The notes under the pieces: generated by a model
What the model was told of the DNA's origin: nothing
Seen by the model: the letters and a program-made list of their open reading frames with translations, nothing else
Databases searched by the model: none
Shown: positions 1 through 12,121 of the stretch, piece by piece
Layout of the letters: each line of letters opens with the position of its first letter
How positions within the stretch are numbered: position 1 is the first letter of the stretch
Assembly: GCA_036873755.1 (NCBI GenBank)
Contig: JAVTVY010018791.1
Coordinates: 17,882 to 81,881 of the forward strand
Reading direction: 5' to 3'
From: Hanleya hanleyi
Lineage: Eukaryota > Mollusca > Polyplacophora > Lepidopleurida > Hanleyidae
DNA: 64,000 nt
Made by a program: the position numbers and the translations under genes

Positions 1-61
1 ACTTGGTTAAATAATGATTGTCTAATTTGTCTACATAGAGATTGTTTTATGTATGTATCTC

Positions 62-292
62 GTAACTTGTGTCTAATTCCGATTAACCCTGGGATAGGGC
101 CCTTATGGAACCATGTACTTCTACCTTCGCATCAAAGCGTGACTGAGATACATCATTCTCTAGATAACGACTCTTTTAATTTGATGCTATTGCTAATGTT
201 GTTATTTGGAATAAGTCTTTGGATATATGAACGCGGAAAATCTTTAATGGACCACGGCTGAATATTGAATGACGGTCTAGACGCTTGTATTA
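62..292 (+). repeat. Decayed Naiad/Penelope-like terminal repeat
   Basis: This is a diverged copy of the ~400 bp tail that follows the reverse transcriptase at 60422-60822. Recognisable blocks, in the same order, are cttgtgtctaattccg, gcgtgactgagatacatcat and tgacggtctagacgcttgta. Point changes and a missing middle part show it is an old, inactive copy. No coding part of the element is attached. Confidence 0.75.
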
Positions 293-924
293 TGAAACCT
301 GTTTCTAGTTACTTTTCCCCTAAATAATATCGGTCTTTGTATACGTCACCTAGTTTACTAATAATATATCAGTGCAAGCAAAACATGATATTCGAGCAAG
401 TAAAATATTAAAAAGAGTTAATCTTACTGCCAAGATCAGAAGAAATATTGGGAGTATGACATCAGCACCAAAAGCCTTCACAATGGCATGAAGAAAACTC
501 GGATCTCCAGAAACTTCCAACTCAGCTTTCCAGTATCTAAACAGAAGATGTCAATATTGAAATTTTGGACATTTACCACATTCACAATTCACATATTGAG
601 TGCTAGTATTCGACATCTAGTGGCTAATCTCATTTCAACGTTACTGCTTAATGGTAGAAGTACACCTTTCATTTATACCTGAATATTCATGTGCGGAATT
701 AAATATATTTGAAGACAAAAGTCGGGTACTTGAGAAATGAGCGTTGTTTTGTCGCGAGTGGCATTATCTTACCAGATGGAATGTCATATCGACTTCATCG
801 ATTTGTTACATTATATGGTGACCACATCACCCTCAGGCGCTGCAATGATCGAAGTAGAACAAAATTGACAGTTTTTCGTCACACGTGACAAACAAGGTCA
901 GATATACGGTGGAGGGTGCAGGAT
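293..924. other. No gene recognised
   Basis: AT-rich sequence with only short chance ORFs. I see no conserved domain, splice structure or obvious repeat here. Confidence 0.5.
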
Positions 925-928
925 CGGA

Positions 929-1017
929 AGTGACGTCATCACCGGAGAGAACGTCATCACCGGAGGTGACGTCATCGCCAGAGGTAATGTCATCACCGGA
1001 GGTCACGTCATCACCGG
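929..1017. repeat. 18 bp minisatellite carrying CRE-like cores
   Basis: Five tandem copies of an 18 bp unit close to gtgacgtcatcaccggag, with a few substitutions. Two of the units hold a perfect TGACGTCA, the CREB/ATF palindrome, and the others hold one-base variants. Translated on the minus strand it gives a repeated SGDDVT peptide, but nothing suggests that this is a protein. Confidence 0.8.
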
Positions 1018-2239
1018 ATTTGTAACACGAGTATGAGCAGGTTCTTTTTAAGGATCTTTGCGAAGATGGAAAAGGAAAAAGCAAGATCAGAAGGGGGTTG
1101 GAGAAGGGAGAGAGTCGGAGAAGAAGAAAGACTAGAGATCAGATCAGAGTAAGGGAATCTGTGTAATAGGTTCGGGAGCAAGGAGAACATATCAGCGGAA
1201 GAGAAAAAGGGCAGGGTAGGAGAACCAGAAGCTATAAACTCGTGAAACAGAGGCCAATACGCAGGGGGGGGGGGGGGGGGGTTTAATGCCATACTCAAAT
1301 TTATTTCTCTCATATGGTGACAGCTGGTTTGGCCGGAGTACCCGAAGAAAACCACCGCCCGTCGACAAGTAACTGGCAAACTTTCACACATGGCCAGTGG
1401 GTAGGTCGGAGGAAGAGACAAATTAAGGGTCAGAGAAGAATCTATGAAGCAGGTTCGGTAATAAGGATTAGAGTGGAAGGAGTGAGAAATTCGATTAATC
1501 ATAATGATGTATAGAGCCGCCGTGACTTGGAATATGTTTGAACATGTGACATACCGGAATGATCGGTCACCGTGTGAGAATTCGACCAAGCAGAATCATA
1601 TATACGACCGCCATGTTTTATCACATGACACTTAAAGAATATGATTGATCAATGCCATTATACTCCAACCGCTATACCATGGTAGATGATTACTGCAGGT
1701 ATACAGCCGTATATTTGTATAGATGCTATTGGAGGGATGAATATACGGGGAAGATTGAATTTTGCAGACTGCAACTCGAGTGCGCAACGTAGATTTATCA
1801 CATAGAATATATCTATATTATTCGTGTATTTAAGACAAGGGTAATTAATTCCGTGTCCCACACTAGCCAATATATCTACACTCATTAAAAGAAATGTATA
1901 CATTTAATATGATTGAATCATATATGAGAATATTTGCTTTTTTATATATTATATTCAACAGTTATATAACCATCTGATCAATACAATCTTCAGTCTGCTT
2001 TTCTTCCTGTTGTATACCGTATTTCATATAATATTAGAGCCGCCGCTTGTTCCTATGTTATACTGGTTTAGTTAGAGTTTGACTTCATTTCGGCTCGATA
2101 TTGCCTATATAAGCTTACATTCGGTTTGATGACGTCAAACCTACTTAAATGTCCTGGTCTTAAATAGCCTGAATACGATAGTTTATATATGATATGTCTA
2201 AGTTGTACACACGTGTTGTAGTCTTGTAAAATGTCGTTC
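1018..2239. other. Non-coding, purine-rich stretch and G18 run
   Basis: The segment 1060-1260 is strongly purine-rich on the plus strand and ends next to an uninterrupted run of 18 G at 1264-1281. The long minus-strand ORF here (1011-1589) is a by-product of that composition and reads as poly-proline across the G run. No gene is supported. Confidence 0.5.
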
Positions 2240-2390
2240 GATTGTTCAGCTGAGATAGCAACTATTTTATGTTAATATCATCATGGTGTCTTGCTGCCAT
2301 CATTGAAAACTGTTGTCTTTTGTAGGAAACTATCTTGTGTTTTTTATTATTTTTAGTTCGCACATATTTGGAATTGATGCTGTGTCCTAC
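2240..2390 (+). repeat. Decayed Naiad-type tail, middle section
   Basis: The blocks catcattgaaaactgttg and taggaaactatcttgtgttt correspond to the middle of the intact tail (compare 60630-60690). The pyrimidine tract plus AG before gaaac is still visible. Both ends are lost or unrecognisable. Confidence 0.6.
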
Positions 2391-3239
2391 TATAGATTCT
2401 TTATGGTTAAACAAGATGATGGTGGGGCTTGTGCGCTGGGTATAACTCAAAGGAACCTTCTCTACATAACCTCAGACGATTCCAGATTTCAGTGTTGCGG
2501 TGGGAATTCAAGACTCGGAGACAATTTAAAGTTGTAAATACGACGTGGAATTTATCCTTCTCCAAATCTGGTCAAGATGGAACAATCAAGCTGCTGGTAA
2601 ACCCTCTCTACTATCGTCTGTAACGACGGTGAAATAGATACACACACCGGGGACGTGATGATACTATGACTGAAGATAAAACTTGTTTATTCCTTTTCAT
2701 ACAATATAGTTCAAGTATCAGCATGTATACTGACACTAATTTACAAGGTTATCTTAAGTGTTGCCGTATTCCGTTTGCTAACGATACAGTGCTAGTCCGT
2801 ACAAGGAGCATCATAAGATTTCAGACTGATGAACAATAGTTTGGTCAAGGCCGAAGTTTGCTGATAAGGCACTTGAGTTAAGTACTGACATGAGCACGGT
2901 GTCACAAAGTGCCCAGAGGCCAATATAACCAAACAAGATATTTGATCTTAAATAGATACAAGTGGTCAAGATCAGGCAGGAATCATGGCACATGAGGAAT
3001 CATGATAGTCGTGGCTCTTGTTCTGGTCTAAACACTAGTTACGCGCCCATCAAAGACCGCTCCCTGACCATGATTACCGATCCTGTTTTGCAGCTTCTCT
3101 TGCACATGATCTTGCCATTGATTGTGGTTTTTCTCCGACCTTGCCCTTTTCTTCTCTTTTGACCCTGGCCTTCACTTCGCCCTCTCCGCCCTGATTCTGA
3201 TTTTGAAACTGAACCTGCTCATGTGTTACCCCACTTTGG
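2391..3239. other. No gene recognised
   Basis: Only short unrelated ORFs are seen. No domain or repeat can be named. Confidence 0.45.
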
Positions 3240-3251
3240 ATGTTGACGTGC

Positions 3252-3348
3252 CTTCAGGTGATGACATCACTTCCAGTTATGACGTCAGCTCCGTCATTAC
3301 GTCAGTTGCGTGGATTACATCACTTCCCATGATGACGTCACTTCCTGT
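3252..3348. repeat. Second cluster of CRE-like tgacgtca motifs
   Basis: About five irregular repeats related to gatgacgtcacttcc lie within 100 bp. They are less regular than the array at 929-1017 but share the TGACGTCA/TGACATCA core. Confidence 0.55.
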
Positions 3349-3860
3349 GTGCAATATGCCTTTCCGAAAATGTGGACGAATGACATAATTAATTTCTGCC
3401 CGTTTTTAGTTATAGAAATATTCTGAAATTACCAGGTTATGGCGCATGCATAACACGCTTAGTAGTATTTGCTCGATGCTGTGAATAACAGGGAGTTTAT
3501 TCAACGTCACAGACGAAGGTGGCTGAAAATGGTTCGACAAGGCTGCGCCGGGGACGAACTGCCCCTTGTGCGGGATAATTGAAACTGCGTCTCGTTATGT
3601 ATACCTTTATATCGTTCACATGGGGTAGCCAAGGGCCATTTCAGAAGAACATGCTTCCCTTCGTGATGTTCAACCACTACCTAGGCATGGCCGATATGTT
3701 CTTACTCAAAGAGACAATTTGGATTCAATTTCGAGTTAAAAACGACCATGTGCCAGAGTTGGATTAAATCATTACCTGTCTAATCTCCTCCATACATATT
3801 CACTGCTTTCCGTTTTCGGAACACTTGGCAAATCTTCCATTTGCAAAGGCGCCCCGTAAC

Positions 3861-5132
3861 CACAGGCCCCAGTGTCTGGACAGTAGAATTTAAATTCAGT
3901 ATAATTTAAATAATTTAATTTTTTTTAAGTCATCCTATAATACAGAGAGGAAAAGGTATTGCACGCGCCATATTGGATTTGCCCGCCAAATACGAAAAAA
4001 CAAAGTAAAGTTTTCACATTAAAAACTGTTTAACTGACCGTGTTACTGGTGTCCACTCAATTTTGAAACCTTTGTTATGCCATCTAACCCTACGGGAAAT
4101 CTCAGATCGCCGTTTTATTGGTATAAATCCATCTCTGAAAACAGTAAACTTACGGCTTCTGTCAGCCGCTCTCTGCCTCGAGTGGGACGTAAATTGCTGT
4201 CTACGTCATCGCTTTCGGCATTCTCAAAGAGAGCCGTGTCTACCCGCGGGACACCAAAGCGACTCTCATGTAAACTGGTGACATTTTTGAATCTCCAATT
4301 TCAACGCGAGGCAGCATGACATCACTCGCTCGCGGGTAGACACGCAAAATGGTACATCTTCAGAAAATTTATGACCTAACCCGAAGATCACAAGATCATT
4401 GTTTAGCATCATCAGATAAGCAAGAATAGTGCGATCAGACAAACATGCAGGCGAAAGTACGGTATAATTGACGTAATTCGTTGTTTTCCGCGTTTCAATG
4501 GTTGATCTTCAATGCAGAATCTAGGTCAACTAAATTTATGTCTGCTGCTTCAAACGAGTAGGCCATAAAGTTCAACGTTCAGTTTTATTTTTTTAACAAC
4601 AAAACTTGCATAATGATAGCAACAAAAGTACATATCATAGGGCGTGTGAACAGTACTATGTAGTGAATGAAGAACAGAAATGCTGCAACTGCCTTGCCCT
4701 GATCAAGTACATGTCACGCTAAGAACCTGGGAGAGGTCATAAATTTTCGGAAGACACGGCTCTCTTTGAGAATGCCGAAAGCGATGACGTAGACAGCAAT
4801 TTACGTCCCACTCGAGGCAGAGAGCGGCTGACAGAAGCCGTAAGTTTACTGTTTTCAGAGATGGATTTATACCAATAAAACGGCGATCTGAGATTTTCCG
4901 TAGGGTTAGATGGCATAACAAAGGTTTCAAAATTGAGTGGACACCAGTAACACGGTCAGTTAAACAGTTTTTAATGTGAAAACTTTACTTTGTTTTTTCG
5001 TATTTGGCGGGCAAATCCAATATGGCGCGTGCAATACCTTTTCCTCTCTGTATTATAGGATGACTTAAAAAAAATTAAATTATTTAAATTATACTGAATT
5101 TAAATTCTACTGTCCAGACACTGGGGCCTGTG
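3861..5132. mobile_element. Foldback DNA transposon, non-autonomous, 1,272 bp
   Basis: The left arm 3861-4241 and right arm 4752-5132 are inverted copies of each other, each 381 bp and nearly identical. The ends begin with cacaggccccagtgtctgg. The element is flanked on both sides by cccgtaac (3853-3860 and 5133-5140), a perfect 8 bp target-site duplication. An 8 bp duplication is typical of the hAT and P superfamilies, but the terminal bases do not let me choose. The middle (about 4377-4732) is single-copy and has no transposase. The matching ORFs in the two arms are mirror images of the repeat and not genes. The clean duplication and high arm identity suggest a fairly recent insertion. Confidence 0.93.
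4236..4343. repeat. Short inverted repeat nested in the left foldback arm
   Basis: gtgtctacccgcg at the left is answered by cgcgggtagacac at the right, about 100 bp apart. The segment 4242-4360 interrupts homology between the arms: the arm sequence resumes at agaaaatttatgacct (4362), which pairs with the block just inside the right arm (4733-4750). It may be a small nested insertion in one arm or a deletion from the other. Confidence 0.6.
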
Positions 5133-5140
5133 CCCGTAAC

Positions 5141-6409
5141 CTGCCTTGAAGAATGGTACACTCCACCTTGCAAGAAATAAAAACGATCAATAGCAAACCA
5201 CTTACTTCAAGAATGTTATGATTAGGGTCAATTATTTACACCAAAGAGATGTGAATGTCTGCATGCCGGAGCACGGTTCAGGTACCACAGTCACCCGGCG
5301 AGGTTTGCTATCGAGTAGTGAATTTAAACATATGTTGAGCTTGCACCACATAAATAGAACAAATACCATACGTGCCGATCGTAACACCGGCATGTGATTA
5401 TCGGTTGCCAAGAAGGCAGAAAATCGAAAGCATCATCTCTCTGGCAGCGAGGTTACATTTAGGGGATGAAGAAGCTGGACTTGTTTTTACCTCCGTCGAT
5501 CAGACGGAGGTCTAGGAATGCAACGTGAAATCTCCCGCCAAATAATTATCATATGGGGAACCCACGACTCATGTGATTTCCAGTAGGGTTTGTCATGGTT
5601 CCCGACGAAATTTTGAAGCAATGATTTTGGACACAATTGAAATGAAAGCTCGTGTGGAACACGGGCGAAGAGCATTTCCCCAGACAATTTTGTAACACAT
5701 TATTTGGTACTCACAGGCCTTAGATCTCCCCAATTTGGGCACACCTCCTATTAGGGATGCCAATTGTTTTTAGGATGGGACAGAGTGGGGGGCAGATACC
5801 ACTGGAGGATGAGCAATCAGGAATCATCCTGGGTAGAAGGGATTTCTTCACCAATGGTTGAAACTCAGTGTGAGGCAATACCAACTTTATTTTGCGTTTC
5901 ATGGGCCCACCGACATAAAAAAATCGAATAAAAATAAAATTTCAAATTGCCACTTTTATATTTCCTACGAAAGTTTGAACATAAAGATTTTAACCCACTT
6001 TTTGTTCCTGATTGTATGAATTAGGCTGTTGTATTCTATCTGAAACAATGCCATCAAATAAAAATGCCAAACAACAAAAAATAGATACCTTTCACTATAA
6101 TTTTTCACTGTAAGTCAGCGAATTGTTGTTGTTGTAAAATGCTGCTAATACTACTTAGGCAATAAGGACATTCAATGTAAATCGGGAACCTTCACTGTCT
6201 GTGTGATCTATCACTCTGTCTTGGTACTCCTATTTCGACAGTGATGCAGTATGTCAGAGCTAGGAAATAAAGGCTATTTCAACAGCTCAGCCGATACAGC
6301 ATGGTTTAATTTACTGTTGAAGCATGAGACTGTTGAAACACATGCAAAATTCGCTAAATTGTTCTGGAAGAAAAACCACAGCCACAACAAAATGATGACA
6401 ATTTGAGGT
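5141..6409. other. No gene recognised
   Basis: Sequence between the foldback element and the repeats at 6.4 kb. ORFs are at most about 66 codons and resemble nothing I know. Confidence 0.45.
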
Positions 6410-6439
6410 GTAAGTTAGCAGTTAAGATGTGACTTAACT

Positions 6440-6765
6440 TACAATTTTTGACCTTGAGAAAATAGGTCAATGTCAGTCATATTCATAGACTTCAGGTCCA
6501 TCATCAGTTGCATATGTGGTATCAATTTAGAATGCCTAGCTATATTCATGTTATGTCATAATATACAATATATAACCTGAGAAAATAGATTCAGTCAACT
6601 GGGACAGGTTTCTAGTCAGTCACCAATTGCACAAGTATTATGAATTTGGAGAGCCTATCTTCACTCCTTTAAAAATTATTACTAATGCTAAATTTGACCA
6701 CGATAAAACAGGTAAAGGTCAGTCAATTTCATTAGGCTTCTGATCCATCACCAGCTGCATATGTG
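6440..6765. repeat. Three diverged ~140 bp tandem repeats
   Basis: Each unit reads roughly: acc(t/a)gagaaaataggt, a run with cagtca, ggt(cc)atcaccagttgca, then tatgtggtat and a short AT-rich end. Units start near 6448, 6575 and 6695. They are followed by a short agacagacagac microsatellite (about 6790-6810). Decayed blocks of this kind are common in mollusc genomes. Confidence 0.6.
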
Positions 6766-6810
6766 GTATGACAAGAAAGATGGACAAACAGAGAGACAGA
6801 CAGACAGATG

Positions 6811-8879
6811 ACATGGAAAATTCAGTTCATTTTGGGGCATCATTACATATCATCTTCAAAGTCTAAATATTCTGTCAAAATGCACAAGAACACACCATTT
6901 TACTTCAATTGTAGAGAAGCAATTCCGAGTAGGAATCACAATTTATTCTGTATATTTTGCTATTAGTTATAGCATCTTCAGCAGTGAACAAAGTTACAAA
7001 CAGCTCCATACTCACAATATATATACAAGGCATAATGTGATCTTAGCCAGTACGCATTTATGAATAGGTAAGCCAGTAAACTATATCAGGTTGGACAGAT
7101 ATTAAAATGCCGTCATTTTCAGAAACTGTTAAATGTTAAGCAATAACCTGGCAGTGATCTACAAATGGTGTGATTCAGGTGTATATCTGTTACCATGATT
7201 CAGTCATAATATTGTCTGTAATATATTTATGTCGACAAGGAATACACATAATTATTTGATAATATTATTAACTGTATGTTGTTTATGATTAATATGAACT
7301 TTTTATTTGCTGGAATCCAGCCATTTGTTCCATATGGGCAATATTCTCATCAGCCATCACCATTCAATATGAATGTGATACATGTACAAGTCCATGGCCA
7401 GTGATACAGTATGGTGAAGGTGACCTGTAACACCAGTATACAAAATTATACCGAGCGCATTGAATCCTCACCACATGATGCTGAGGCAGATCAGAACGAA
7501 GTGTCGGTAAAATCAGGTGTGTTTTGTAGAGGATTCTCTCAATGATGATGCTATACTGTACACATACAAAATATGAAGTGTTGATGTGTCGGGCCTATAG
7601 CACAAAATCACAAGCAAATTGGTACAACTAGGCACACAGGGTCTCATTTCTGCCGCTAACGTGTTGATTTGGGTGGGGGCATCCTTTCAGGGGGAGGTGG
7701 GGTTGCATGGGAAGGGGTCTAATGTCTCGAGCAGTGTTCAAGATTTTCCATCAATATACTCTATTCCATACCCCAATATTTCAAGCAGGTGAAATCAGAC
7801 AAAACTTATGTGCGGGGAATGCGACTTCCACATCCCTGGCTGGACATGCTAGTGGGGAACCCTCAATCCCAGGTTAATCACCATTGATGGAGTTAACGTC
7901 CAACAAATGCAAATTTGAGCTAGGCATCCGGCCCTATGTTATTCAGCGATGTATTCCCCAACGGACCCTGTTGCCTCGACGGAGGTCTTTGCGCTCATCC
8001 AGCGCTTGTTATTTGGTGACCTCATCGGTCTGGATTTAGTTTTTATTTGGTGGTCGGAAGCCGAGCTGTAAACAAACAACGGTTCGTTTCGAATTTCCTC
8101 AAACAACCAATCTGAAACAACCACCATTATTGTTGGTGATTGTACATTACGGCTGGTGAAACAGTTACGCATACTACTTTAAAATTTATAGGATTTTGTG
8201 GTATACAAATCTGTACTTTATCGTAAAATCTTTAACAATCAGTTGCAAACTCAGTCTGTTTCTAGTATACATGCTGCTCATCGTTTTATGCAGGCATCCC
8301 TGCCAAGTTCATATAGTTACTATTAGCCAGTTTGCAGCCATGATCTGGTATTGAAGGGAATAGAAACGATGAGTCGTGTTTGATTGGGGCTAATGAACTG
8401 AATTTCCAGAAGGCAAAGTAATCTGACACAAGAGCAGGTGGTAGTATATAAACAGCCAGTCTTGGAGCATTCATGGGGAGGTAGAATGAGGGGAAAATGA
8501 GGAATTCGGTGTTCATCGGGGGAGGCGGCTGGTGAATTTATTGCATTTGTAATACCTGGTGTTCAATTCGTGTGTTTAGATCGATGTGGCTCTGAGAAGA
8601 GGGTACGGCATGGTTGTGAGGATGAGCTGGTTGTCAATTGAGGCCTAGACTAAGTATTGATGGACAGGTTGAGATGGCTATTTAGGTGTCATCAGCGTTA
8701 TGATTGGAGGTGGAACGAATACCCAGTGAGCTAAACGCAACATTAAGAGGGTGATGGGAAGATGCCGACTTACTGACAAGAAGTCTTATGGCCCCACAGG
8801 CAAATATACTAACTGCATATTTTCAGAAACATCACAAGAGTAAAAACTGATCCTTGTCATGATTAAAATCTCAGCCACG
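6811..8879. other. No gene recognised
   Basis: Two kilobases with no ORF above 80 codons, no recognisable domain and no clear repeat structure. Confidence 0.45.
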
Positions 8880-8966
8880 CTTTTATTGTAGCTGTTCATG
8901 TGTACATGTTGAATGGCATGACCACACGGCCCCTAGCACAGGCTTGAGCGGTATTGGATACAAATA
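8878..8966 (-). repeat. Decayed Naiad-type tail, inverted
   Basis: Read on the minus strand it gives the start of the tail: tgtatccaataccgct, ctaggggccgtgtgg, catgaacagctacaataaaagcgtggctgaga in scattered blocks. It faces the plus-strand relic at 9528, so the two are inverted relative to each other. Confidence 0.6.
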
Positions 8967-9269
8967 TTTAAGAGCGATGAATTAAGTGCCCTATCAAGAC
9001 ATCTGATGGAAAATGATAAACTATGCGACCGTTAAATAGAAGAATCGGCCCAAACGAGGGAATATTACTAGGATGCAAGTTCTTGTGCCGCACACATATC
9101 TTTGAGGCCCGACGCCAACCAAGCGCTTCATTCTCCATCAAATTCACCATTCACAAAACTACAATCACAGGGGCCTAGCTTAATTTATTGGCAGTTTGAA
9201 ACAGTGCCCATTGAATGTAATAGCTTAACCCCAACCCCAAACCATCACCTATGTTCCTACAACAACCAA

Positions 9270-9340
9270 TCCCCTGTGCTGGTGGACGTTTCGTCCCCGA
9301 GGCCCGCCCCCTGTACAGACCTTTTGGTCTTTGATATACG
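9270..9340 (+). repeat. Relic of the Naiad ORF start
   Basis: tgctggtggacgtttcgtccccgaggcccgccccctgtac in two blocks matches the segment just after the start of the intact Naiad ORF (about 57442-57485). It is short and decayed. Confidence 0.5.
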
Positions 9341-9527
9341 TTGGCATTTGTGGGAAGTTGATGCTGGGTCAACCTCGGGCCTTACAGACTAGTCTTTTGT
9401 GTTAATTGCCGTCATTTACATCTGACGACGATACAGCTCACCAATCTCCAATGTACGAGTTGTCACAGCGAAACAGCTCACCAATTACCAGTATACGAGT
9501 TATCAGAGCATTTCCATCATAGCTCTC

Positions 9528-9650
9528 TAGATTTGTATCTAATACCGCTTATGCCGGTGCTAGGGGCCGTGTGGTCATATCATCCATGTTGCCACATGAA
9601 CAGGTACAATAAAAGCGTACCTGAGATACAACACATATCACGAATCGTTA
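9528..9650 (+). repeat. Decayed Naiad-type tail, first third
   Basis: tgtatctaataccgcttatgccggtgctaggggccgt (in two blocks) and agcgtacctgagatacaaca correspond to the first ~130 bases of the intact tail. Confidence 0.6.
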
Positions 9651-9894
9651 GATTCTTGGTATGTGATTTAGAATAGGTTTACCAGAAGACTATTGGGTGA
9701 AGTCATATGACGCAGTCAGTATGTCGGCACCTCTTCCCACTTCCCTTATATGTGTTGTAATTACACCACTTCTCTCATGTGGTACCTAGCGGTGGTTAGA
9801 GAAAGAGATACACACACAGAGAGAGAATTCCACGGTGATGGAATCCTGGTTTGGCAATTTTAAACTTTGATGCTCCTGTTAAAATATGTTGTGT

Positions 9895-10075
9895 CAAGCA
9901 ACTGTTGGCCACTTCTCTCTTGTATTAACCTATACTGTGTTTTTTATTATTTTTATTTCATATACATTTGGAATTGATTGTAACTGGCATACGACAAAGG
10001 TCTTCTGATTATTGACGAGATAATTCTTTCATGGATGAATATTGAATGTCAAATCTGACGCTTTCTAAGCAGACC
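9895..10075 (+). repeat. Decayed Naiad-type tail, last half
   Basis: actgttggccacttctctcttg, then catatacatttggaattg, and finally gatgaatattgaatgtcaaatctgacgctt in blocks follow the order of the intact tail. It may be the rest of the copy that begins at 9528, separated by an insertion. Confidence 0.5.
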
Positions 10076-10489
10076 TTCTAGTACTTGGAATTAATTTATG
10101 TTGATTTATTTTTATATAATTTTTGGAATGCGCATATAAAATCTGCTCTATAAAAGAGCTTCACAAAGTACACATTTCCTCCAAAAGTTAACATAATGAG
10201 TGAATCATCTTTACACAAACCTATTTGGCCTAGGGGACCAGTATTCCCCCTACCAGGGGACCATTATCACAGCAGCTCCGAAAAGAACAGAACAAGAAAG
10301 CTTAAACTTTCTGACTTTTCCTCGAATCTTATTGGTGTCATGTAGAGATTATTTGCATAACCCTAGGTGCAAAGGATCATGAGAAAATTCAGAAATGGCG
10401 GCCACGAAGTGTCCTCAGAAAGTCGGGTTTTCGGCTATCGTGCCAATTTTCTTGCCTCGCAGGGATTGAAAAGAATATATTTAAAAACT

Positions 10490-11028
10490 GATTTTTCTTT
10501 ATCATATTAAACAGTTTTTGAGAGAAAATACCGAAAAGTAAAAAATTCGATACACAGCATAGAGGAAAAATGGGCTTCGACGAGATGGCGTCAATGTGAT
10601 CTCATCATGTGATCTCGTCAAGAGGATTCGAACAATAAGCTTGGAATGAATATAGAACCTCGTGACATGGAGATTTCCCACCGACAAGGCACAGAGCATG
10701 CGAATCTTAGTGTCATACCTAGATGCATTGAAGTAACAGGAACCCATCACAAGTGAGCCGTTGAAAGAACAAATGGAGCTGACTGAAACTGAAATTCTAA
10801 ACAGATTCACACCTCTGATCGAAAAGCAAGACTCCGGAATTTTCGACTTGGAAAAAGAAGATGATTCGCTGAATGCGGACATGTGAGAACTTTGTTTTGA
10901 ACATGATTATTCTTTATCATATTAAATAGTTTTTGAGAGAAAATACCGAAAAGTAAAAAATTCGATACAAAGCATAGAGGAAAAATGGACTTCGACAGGA
11001 TGGCGTCAATGTGATCTCATCATGACGG
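10490..11028 (+). repeat. Pair of ~120 bp direct repeats
   Basis: The segment 10492-10611 (from tttctttatcatattaaac to gatctcatcatg) is repeated at about 10908-11027 with few changes, including the block gagagaaaataccgaaaag. The repeats are 0.4 kb apart. They could be terminal repeats of a small element or a local duplication; no coding content was recognised between them. Confidence 0.75.
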
Positions 11029-11454
11029 CCATCTTGGATTGCTTTACATTTGCTCAAATATATATTAGGTAAAGTTTTAGCCCTCTACCCCAAGCGATAA
11101 CGAAAATAAATCGGTTAGAAAATGAAACAAAACAAGTTATGGATCACCATGTGATACGGATGCTCATCAACATGGGGCCCTTGTCTCTGATTAACATAGA
11201 CATGATAGGGAACTGGTGAAAGATAACTAGAAGATTGGAAAGAAAATTATAGAGAGGAACACAGATGTTTTTTCAAAATGTTTCAAATACAAATTGCAAA
11301 ATTAACGGTCACCAGCTTCATTTCTTCATGATGCACAAAAAAACCTGGAAGGATGGCGGGGGTCGTATTCTGTCCTCCCATAAATATTGTTCTATGAGGC
11401 TGACACTTACCCGTGTTAACAGTAAATGTAAGAATACCTAGGATGGCCCCTGTG

Positions 11455-11747
11455 GTGACGTCAAAGCGTGACTGAGATACATCATTCTTTATGGATTAAG
11501 AATACTGATCAGCGATACGGATTTGATATTTTTGGAACATCATGATGTCTTGCCTGCATCATTGAAAACTGTTGACCGCTTCTCTCTTGCAGGAAACAAG
11601 CTTATGTTTATGTATACTATGATTGTCTTTTTGAATTTGGTGCTAATAGTGTTATATGGAATATGGAGTAGGTCTTTGGATTATGGACGCGGATATTCTC
11701 TAATGGACGACGGCTGAATTATGAATGACGGACCAGACGCTTGTAAG
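11455..11747 (+). mobile_element. Solo Naiad-type tail, 5'-truncated
   Basis: Well-preserved copy from caaagcgtgactgagatac to cagacgcttgta, without the first ~100 bases. The central pyrimidine tract plus caggaaac and the terminal atgaatgacgg are intact. It ends exactly within the Polinton integrase fragment that follows on the opposite strand, so it is an insertion into that older element. Confidence 0.85.
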
Positions 11748-11940
11748 TATCTTGCTCTTGTAACCATTCACGAATTTGCTTGTAAGTGATACCCCGCTGT
11801 TTCGAGCGCGCAGCTTTGTATAAGGTATTTACACCGCTAAAGGCAGCCCCTCCAGAAGGACCATAATAAAGTTTCTTCAGCAAGGATTTAACTCTCGAAT
11901 GCATGTCTTCCTCTACCCACTGCAAACGCTCTAATGACAC
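11741..11940 (-). pseudogene. Polinton/Maverick integrase, N-terminal fragment
   Basis: About 65 codons remain. The reading starts with a Met at 11940 and holds the segment KKLYYGPSGGAAFSGVNTLY, followed by a helix ending REWLQEQDTY. In the retroviral-type integrases of Polintons and related 'F54H12.3-like' proteins, this Tyr-Tyr, aromatic-Ser-Gly and WL-x-x-Q-x-x-Y pattern is the N-terminal DNA-binding part before the catalytic core. The homology stops at QDTY, exactly where the inserted Naiad tail begins, so the DDE core is missing here. The assignment rests on remembered family patterns and not on a search. Confidence 0.6.
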
Positions 11941-12047
11941 TATTAAGTAACATGCGGAGAGTAAAAAAAGAGATAAAAGTCTTTCGTGAGTGATTAAACG
12001 GTTTAATAAATATACATTGAAAGCATATACATTGAAAAAGAAACGAC

Positions 12048-12121
12048 TTTGGATTATGGACGCGGATATTCTCTAATGGACGACGGCTGGATTATGAATG
12101 ACGGACTAGACGCTTGTAATT
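12048..12121 (+). mobile_element. Severely 5'-truncated Naiad tail (~74 bp)
   Basis: Only the last ~74 bases of the terminal repeat are present (ggattatggacgcggatatt to gactagacgcttgtaat). Such short 3' stubs fit target-primed reverse transcription that stopped early. It separates the integrase fragment from the next Polinton ORF. Confidence 0.85.

Noticed and set aside
1011..1589. 192-codon minus-strand ORF.
   Set aside because: It results from the G18 run and purine bias and has no domain-like composition.
4063..4930. Matching ORFs MKPLLCHLTLR on both strands.
   Set aside because: They are mirror images produced by the foldback arms.
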